From positions 5,338,198-5,402,197 of the forward strand of contig NC_089739.1 of the NCBI RefSeq assembly GCF_035083965.1: 64,000 nt of DNA, written 5' to 3'. Within the stretch, counting starts at the first letter, position 1, and each line of letters begins with the position of its first letter. Source of the stretch: Branchiostoma lanceolatum. Taxonomy: Eukaryota > Chordata > Leptocardii > Amphioxiformes > Branchiostomatidae. The translations under genes and the position numbers were made by a program. The notes below the pieces were generated by a model. The model was not told where the DNA came from and did not search any database. It saw only the letters and a list, made by a program, of their open reading frames with translations. Of the stretch, positions 56,648 to 64,000 are shown one piece after another.

Positions 56648-58252
56648 CAGTCAAACCTGCCTAGGCGACCACCTTTTCAACGCGACCACCTGGCCATGGC
56701 GACCGCTTTTTCTCGGTCCCGAAAATTTTCCCCATAGGCACAAGCATTAAGCTGCCTGCCCAAGGCGACCACCCGTCCAACGCGACCGCGACCGCCACGA
56801 ATTGCGACCGCACAGAGCACAATCCCTGCCCATGGCGGTCGCCTAATTTTCAAGCGTGTGGTGACATCAGATCATTTTGCTGTCGGATTTCACGGAAATG
56901 TTTTCAAGACTTTAAAGGACAAAAATAAGATCAAAAATATATGGAATAGCAATGTTATACCATCGATTCCTCCATGAAGTGTTTTAATAAAACGTTCCCC
57001 CTATAAACATTGTAAAGACAAATGTTTGTGATGTTATTGTGCCTATCGTAATCTTATAGTTTAACGTGAACTCAGTTCCGTTTAAACTCAACTTTCAAAA
57101 CGAATACGTAGTGCATGGCGTCAAAAAGTCAGATTTCACAGAAATTACTATCTATTTCTTGTATTTTCAACAAAAATGTGTCTGTATCTTGCTAAATTCC
57201 GCCGAAAAATGACTTCGCGGCGGGCAAAACATCAGGCGAGAAATGTTGTTCCTTGGTCCCGACGCCATCTTGGATTTCGGGCGGCCCGGATTTGGCGTAC
57301 CGCTGACCTTTGTAAAACACGATGATTTTGTGTATGAACATTTACGAATACTCTAGTTATTGGCGAATTAAAAATAAAATCAAAATTCTTATTTTCTTTT
57401 TATTTCCATGAATCTCGCAAACCTTTATTGGACGCTGTGCGTTCTGCTGCACTGACTTACCCTTCGATGCGGTGGCACAGAGCTTCGCGGCGCGGCGCGA
57501 CGAAATCACACCGTTAGGGCCCTGTCACACGTGTGCGTATATTAAAGTGCGCACGAGTTGCGCATTAACATTTTTTAGGTTTAAGTAAAGTTTGCGGGGA
57601 AGAAGTTGTTTTCTGCGTTGACCCACCGTTGTGCTGCGGGGCCATCGAACCAAGGAAATGACTTCTTGGGCTGCAAACCTAATCTACACCAAAAACATGT
57701 TAATGCGCAACTTATGCGGACTTGAATATACGCACAAGTGTGACAGGGCCTTTAACGCGTTCCGTTTTCATCTTTAGTTGTCAGATCGAAATTTTTTTGA
57801 CCCTTTCATCCAGCGGTCGGCGACCCAAAAAAGGCTGGGACCAGCAGGCGTTTTCTAGGGATCTGTCTTAGGCCTTAAAACTTCGATGATGTGCGTGTGT
57901 GTGTGTACTATTCAATGTAACGTGTGAATGCGGGAGGGCGCTGCGAGATCATCGAGACAACCATCGTTTTGTAGTCAAAATTATGACGAAAATTTGTACA
58001 CGATGTAGCGGTATATAATTATTACATCGATAACGGAAAATGTAATTTTTGTAGGATCTTTCTGTCAATGAGAATTGAACCTGGTGAGGGTCATGCTGTC
58101 TAAATTCACATAATTTTTTCATCATTTACGTACTGTATTTGAAAACCTCGACCTGGAAACATGTGAGTGGAATCCTCTTCATGGCGACCACCTGTCCATC
58201 GCGACCGTTTTTGCTCGGTCCGCCGGGTGGTCGCCTTGGGCAGGTTTGACTG
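56648..58252. mobile_element. Pogo/Tigger-like non-autonomous element, 1605 bp
   Basis: CAGTCAAACCTGCCTAGGCG at the left and CGCCTTGGGCAGGTTTGACTG at the right are inverted repeats, with further GCGACCACC units inside both ends. TA flanks both sides (56646-56647, 58253-58254). CAGT ends plus TA duplication fit the Tc1/mariner pogo-Tigger group. No transposase frame remains. Confidence 0.85.
57517..57751. mobile_element. Nested Harbinger-like MITE, 235 bp
   Basis: GGGCCCTGTCACACGTGTGCGTATAT at the left mirrors ATATACGCACAAGTGTGACAGGGCCT at the right. TTA lies on both sides (57514-57516, 57752-57754), the target duplication of PIF/Harbinger elements. It has inserted into the pogo-like element, so it is younger. 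Confidence 0.85.
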
Positions 58253-58259
58253 TACCGTA

Positions 58260-61200
58260 TAGTAAAATAGCTTACAAATTTTAACCTTAACAATAAAACA
58301 AATGCTGATGTTATTACATTCATTCTGTTATAACGATAACACACAAATGTACTTTAACTTAGTCTAAGGCTTGTTTAAAGATAGACAAAAATCTCAATTT
58401 CATTCCGAGAAAAACCTCAGTCTTCTTCTTAAATTTCGTAATTATGTTATCCTTCAAAACATAGCTATTTCTGGCTCGAGTCTCAAAGTTCCTTGATCCT
58501 CACCGTCTTTAGTTCCGTCAATGTCTTGAAGAAAATGAATCCGTCTTAGTCAAAGTAATTTCCCTAAGGCTCTCTTCTCTCTTGTGTGATGTTTTTCTTG
58601 TCTCAAACTTAAGGAATCGTGGTCAGGAGTTTTTCAACCAGACAAGTCAAGGCCAAGGATTGAGTTATTCTTGTTAAGGGTGATGGATCTTCCTTGCGGC
58701 AAAAATTGACTTTTAATATCTTAAGATGTTCTAGAATAGAGTCTTGAGTTTTGGGACCACCTCTGATCTGTAGATACCTTAACTTGAAAACGATTAATCT
58801 TTTGGCAAGGTGTACACGGAATAAGAAGTATTACTTTCAATGGATGTTTAAAAAAATCTCTATATTTATCTTGATTTTATGATAGGGAAGCCTACGTATG
58901 ACGTGAATTGAAAGGAGCACTTCAGAAAAGCCTCTTATGAGTAATGGTTTCTCCTTCCGCTCTTAAGGAGGTCGTTTAAGAAGCTGTGACGTGATTTATC
59001 ACCTAGGGATACTATGAAAGAATCAGGAAGTGTCCTGTGTTTGTATAAGGCGGATATACCCTTCAGATATACCTGTCGTAAAGACAGCTAGTTTTATATC
59101 AATGGGACGCCCTGGGGTCTAAAATACCACATATAGAAAAGTAGTAGGACTGTGTTAAGATTTTTGGATAACTTGTAGACTGCCAAAGGAACAGTTTTTA
59201 AATATAGGAATCTGTTGATTTTTAAAATACGGCCGTAGCTTGTTGACGGTGTCATAGGTGGGGGCTTTGCAACATTTCTGTTTTCTATGCTTTTGCTTGG
59301 AAAACCTGCAATACATCTAGAATAAGAATCATAAAAACTTTGATAAATAATTTTTTGTGACAGCATGATAGCAGATTTTTGACACGCTTGTGTGTTATGC
59401 CGAAGGGCGGTTATACATTTTCCTTCACTTGACTCAATAGTCTTGTCCTAATTCTCTGTCCAATTGTCTTCTTCAATTTGCATGCTTGTTGGGCTTAGAC
59501 AATTTCACACCTTGGAATGATTTTGAAACACAAAAGCTACTGACAAGTATCAATTAGTCATTGTTCTTTAATGTGTTTATAGCACTTGTAAGCCATTAAT
59601 TATAGGTATTAATAGCTAAATAGAGAAAGAAATATAATGATTAAAATTGATTATGTTTTTCTTTGCTTGATTGAGTATTAGCTTGTTGCTAATGTAATTA
59701 ATCTTTTGGGTTCTACTACTTCTAGGTTATATTTGACTGATTCCAGTGTTTATTGAGCTCAATATATCTAATGAAGCACTGAAAATGTTGGAAAATTGAT
59801 ATGATACAGCTTGTTGTTAATATAATTTCTTGGCAGATATATATAAGCTTGATTGTGTTACTTAGTTGATTTTGGTTGGGCCTAGGAAGATAAATGTAGT
59901 GCTATCAGTTACCTGAGCAAAGGTAGCAAAAACCTGCCGACCGATATCCTTTCTTTTGGTGGACTAAATAGTGGCAGTAAAATTTTCGATCTGAGTGATA
60001 AAGCATTGTCAAATCATTTTTCCAACTTGTTCTTGTGCTTTTACAATGCACTTGGATATCTGTATGATTAAGATATGATGTTGAAAATACCAGTGTCCTA
60101 ATGCATTTCAGTTTTACATTGTGATTATTATTAACTGACTGTATTTGTTGGATCACAAAATCCCCCCCCCCCCATAAAGAATCACAGCCTACCACCCTTA
60201 ATTTTTTTGACCGACCGTAAATCAAAAACTAATTTTCCTATGCCATACATGATATGATATGGAAAAAATAACATTATATCTTGTATTGTATATATGTTAG
60301 ATTATGATCTAGCCTGGTACTGGTGGTAGTTGCTTGTGTCTAGCTAGTGCTGTTTAGAAATTCGAAAAATGTGGTGTCTGATTGATAGTGTTGCCATTTC
60401 TATCCCTCGCTAAATACCCCAGAAAAAAGGGGGTCTGGTATCAAGGGACGTGTTGTGTGATCACGCGCCGACCTTTCGAGAAGGTCGCAAAGACATGACA
60501 GGCACAACTGGCGATGTCCGACTGATATACCGTGTGTGTGCGTCTGTGGTGATAATTTACGACGACTTGTTTTGGAGTTTTTTGTTAAAAATAACAGCGT
60601 ATGTAGGTCTAATGTCATTTTAAAGGTTATCAGCAATCGTATGACTTTGATGTCTTAATTCTGTGTATTTCATTATCAATTCTGTTTTTGTGTCAATTAA
60701 ACTGAAAGTTCTATTTTGAATTGGTCCCAATTTTGAATGTATAGATTCATCCTTTTTTGTACAAATTGTTAAAGCTGCTCTTGGAGACAATTTTTCTCAG
60801 TGGTCGTAGGACTTCGATATCTTGATTCTGTGTATTTCATCCTCAACTTTAGCTGTTTTTCTTTTTTGTGTCAATTATATGGAAAGGTCAACTTTGAATC
60901 GGCATGAAATATACTGATTTGTTTGATATTTTGTAAAAGCTCCTAAAAGCTCTTTCTAAATGTTTTTTTTCTTGGCAGACGTATGACTTGATTAATATCT
61001 CACTCTTTATTCCGCGTATTTTATTCTCAATTTAGATTTCGATTGGCAGAGAAAATCAAACGTACTAATTTTTAAAAGCTCTTTGAGACATGTTTTTTAA
61101 ATTTTTTTTCTTCTCTTTTTTTCTAAAAATTGTAGAATCCTTGAAGTTGAAGCAGATGATTCTAAATTTTTAGTTACAGGCAACTCATAAAATTTACTTG

Positions 61201-61810
61201 TTAAAATGTATTAATGATATCATATCATCAAGATATAGATATCTGTGTGCGTTGAGCTGGGTTTATGACTATAAGCCCTACGCTACTGAGTCATCTGTAC
61301 TCAAGGGAAATGTGCCCCGCTTATCAAAAACCCGCCAGCGCTTGCCTAATATGGTAAACGTAGTTAATCCTGACAACTGAGTCAGACACATCTATTTCGC
61401 TGTCGGTCCGATTTCAGCGCTGTTTTTGGTAGCTTGAAGTCCACTGTATGATGTCATAGAATTATTGATTTTGATGTTATCAATCTTTCATAATTTGGAG
61501 AATTTCTTGGAAATGGTTTTGTTTTTGTTTCACATACGTACTAAAATTTAGTCACAAGAATGCATGATTTAAGTTAAATATGGTGTGTGTGCTTTTTGTC
61601 AAGATACCATGTAGTGCTGGAAATGTGTGGGTGTTATGTAACATGAATGTTTCATATCATACATATTTATTATGTATGAATGTTCCAACATTCTAAGAAC
61701 TTCCACAGTCGTCTGGATAGAAAGTAAAAAAAAAATCATCCTCCCTGATCTTGTAAAATGTAGCAGCCCTTGTAAAAAATGTACTTTTTACTTGACTACC
61801 AATTGTTTTT
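58260..61810. other. Probable intron or intergenic, no feature seen
   Basis: A/T-rich, with a C run at 60164-60173 and imperfect repeats of 'GTCTTGATTCTGTGTATTTCAT' type at about 60650 and 60825. No exon candidate with splice sites. Confidence 0.4.
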
Positions 61811-61817
61811 ATACAAA

Positions 61818-61965
61818 AATAGACTGATCCTGACTGTCCATCACATTTTGCTGTTTCACCCAATTAGAGAATGGCTGCATGTTTGTCAAATATTTGCATT
61901 TTTATGTTTTTATTTTGCATTTTTGCAGTGGCCGGGGCTATGGAATCAGTGTATTTTGTTATAAA
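61818..61965 (+). mobile_element. 'CCAAT' MITE, diverged copy
   Basis: ATAGACTGATCCTGACTGTC, CATCACATTTTGCTG, AAATATTTGCATTTTTATG, then GGGGCTATGGAATCAGTGTAT. Order matches the 32.2-kb copy. Confidence 0.55.
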
Positions 61966-62307
61966 CCATGTAATTTCTAAAGTTGTCTTGAATGAGTGTC
62001 AAACATTAAAAAAGAAATCTTTATCCAACCTTCACCTACACAAAAATTGATAATACAGAGGTGTAAAGATCTTACTCTAAGTGTTAATGACACTGTAAAT
62101 TGTACTAAAAGGTTTTTGATGTATAGTGATTCCGATGTAACAGTCATTTGCATTGGAAAATGACATGTAGGAATCCTGTAGTAAATAGACAAGATAATGT
62201 CCCTTTATTACGTGTGAATTACGTTTTAATGGTTAGATAAGTGAGAATATAAACATCTGTGTCCTTGGATTGACATTGACTTAGTCTTGATTAATACTGT
62301 CATGTCA

Positions 62308-62420
62308 CTGTAAATGCACAAATGTACGCGGTGGTTTTATGTTCGCGGTTTTCGTGGTAGACTAGATTCACCGCAAACTTAAATTCACCGCAATTTTTTT
62401 TCCTCCTACCCCCTTAGCTT
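62308..62420. mobile_element. Palindromic 'TACTGTAAA...GCG' MITE, left half
   Basis: CACTGTAAATGCACAAATGT, ACGCGGTGGTTTTATGTTCG, ACTTAAATTCACCGCAATTT. Confidence 0.55.
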
Positions 62421-62950
62421 GTCTCAAATGCCAACTTGAAACTTGAAACAAACGCTACCCAAAACATAACCTCCGTTGTTCATCAAGGTAGAAATGCAAC
62501 ATTTATTCATGATATCCTGAGATATTTTGTTCACAAACGTTTCAATGCAAAGCCAATCTTGGTAAGATATATAATTCGGTTTAAATTATTGTATGTAGTC
62601 ATGTTTAGTTTTCCTTCTAACTAGCACCATATGGTCCAGACATATGTAGTTTGTATAGTGAGATGCTATACCGGATAACCCACACAAGGAAGTACAGTAG
62701 ATGTTTTGACGTGTAAACAAATAACAGGAAGTAAATGTTGGCATATACTGTTTGCCCTTCTTTTATCAGTTGGACATATGAAGAATATATCTACAATGAG
62801 AGTAACATTTGTTGACGTATTGCTATAAATATTTCATTTATAGTTACTTTATGACAGTTGTGCTTTTCTCTTAACTTAAGTCTTTCTTAGATAAGAATTT
62901 TTCTTTCTTTGTAATTCTTCCACCAACGCAACAGGTGCAATGGACAGGCT

Positions 62951-63166
62951 ATAGTACCGTAAAAGGGAAAATGTTCGTGATGGTTTTATGTTTGCAGTTT
63001 TCGCGAAGACCTTTTCATCGTGAACTTAAAACCGCAGTGAGCATTTTTCTTCTGTATTCTGTCCGGCTACCCGCTCGTTTCCACTGCAAACTTAAAACCA
63101 CCAAAAACACTCTATTCTCCCTACCGCGAAATTGAGTCCTTGCAAACTTTACAACTTTAACAGTAT
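62951..63166. mobile_element. Palindromic 'TACTGTAAA...GCG' MITE
   Basis: TAGTACCGTAAAAGGGAAAATG at the left; CTCCCTACCGCGAAATTGAG and AACTTTAACAGTA at the right. Confidence 0.55.
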
Positions 63167-63179
63167 ATGTATGCCTTAT

Positions 63180-64000
63180 TGTTATGACAAGTTTATTTGA
63201 ATAAGTTAACATACTGTGCTGTTTGCCTTTGATACTGTATATTTGAGATCATATCTTGCCTGTTTATGACAACTAATACAAATATGTGGTGTAGGAAGAA
63301 AGGAAACGACTTTGAATTGAAGACAAAAATAGGTTGTTGACAGTTTTTATAATCTCTTTGCAGAGTAGATCTAATCTTTTGGCTTAATCTCAACCCTCCT
63401 ATAAATATGTGTTAATCCAGATTACTGAAATGTTCAGGTTAGTCCCTTGGGCCTATGACAAGCCAGGGTGCCAGTTTATGGTGCTGTTTGACCTCTAATC
63501 CCTCCAGAGGTCGTATGCAGTTGTTACGATGACCTTTTAGAGCTGTAAAAATTTCGGGGGATCACATTTGAACTGTTGCCCTCTTTTACCAGACATATTT
63601 TGAAAACTGTTGAGGTTACTGAACTTTCCTTTTCCCCTAGTTGAAAAGATTTTCTATAATTAGACCAGAAAGATGAGTAACAACTGGATGATATTACAGA
63701 AAGATTGTATTATGAAAGATACAAACCTGATATAACGGAAGGATGATATAACAGCTTATTCTGCTACTGAAAAAACACATCCTTATAAAACTTCCACTGG
63801 AATATTTGATAACACAAACTCTTGCTAGCTTACAGGAAATTGGGTGACGATATATCTGTTACGACCCTTACAATATGAAAGGTATGCAATACCCAACATA
63901 ACTGACGTATTAAACCTACTGGCTATTCAACGAGATGTTTTTCACATACTTTATACCAGGGGATGTAGCAGTTTACCGTTTGTATTGGCAACTGTTTAGA
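63180..64000. other. Right edge, no feature seen
   Basis: No coding frame, RNA gene or recognised repeat on either strand. Confidence 0.4.

Overview
This is animal nuclear DNA. It has spliced genes with phase-consistent introns, tRNA-derived SINEs, many small inverted-repeat transposons and long (CA)n/(GT)n tracts. The mix of MAM, discoidin (F5/8C) and PAN domains in one secreted protein, plus a single PHF3/DIDO-type gene, points to an invertebrate deuterostome, most likely a lancelet (Branchiostoma). The species is inferred from style, not proven.

Two protein genes can be read exon by exon, both on the minus strand. Gene A (about 9534 down to 143, continuing off the left edge) encodes a secreted mosaic protein: signal peptide, half a discoidin-like domain, a full F5/8C domain, another half domain, a MAM domain, a second discoidin-like region and a PAN/apple domain. 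Thirteen exons give 711 residues, with every junction in phase. Gene B (34716 down to 12180) is a complete PHF3/DIDO-family transcription regulator: 24 coding exons and 2214 residues, with PHD finger, TFIIS central domain and SPOC domain, a long charged N-terminal half and an Arg/Asp-rich tail. A noncoding first exon near 36.7 kb is likely. It sits behind an inverted pair of GGTCACGTG boxes.

Right of gene B lie two intact minus-strand tRNA-Gln(CTG) genes (37237-37308 and 38799-38870) and a broken third copy. From about 39 to 64 kb I see no convincing protein exons. Three places look like plus-strand promoters with a possible first exon (donors after 43005, 49072 and 53391). Each has an RFX X-box-like motif upstream. 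The last has NRF1- and CRE-type palindromes and is probably the start of a gene whose coding exons lie beyond the window. Other noncoding structure includes a six-unit ATCACG array with 22-bp spacing (40.07-40.19 kb), a CCAAT-box cluster (35.2-35.4 kb), a pogo/Tigger-like element with a nested Harbinger-like MITE (56.6-58.3 kb), two hAT-type elements (20.3-21.1 and 21.9-22.3 kb) and a 94-bp snapback element (49.8 kb).

The most notable local structure is repeated copying of exon edges: tandem or dispersed copies of splice-site regions occur beside exons of both genes (6.5-7.5, 16.4-17.1 and 23.7-23.9 kb).
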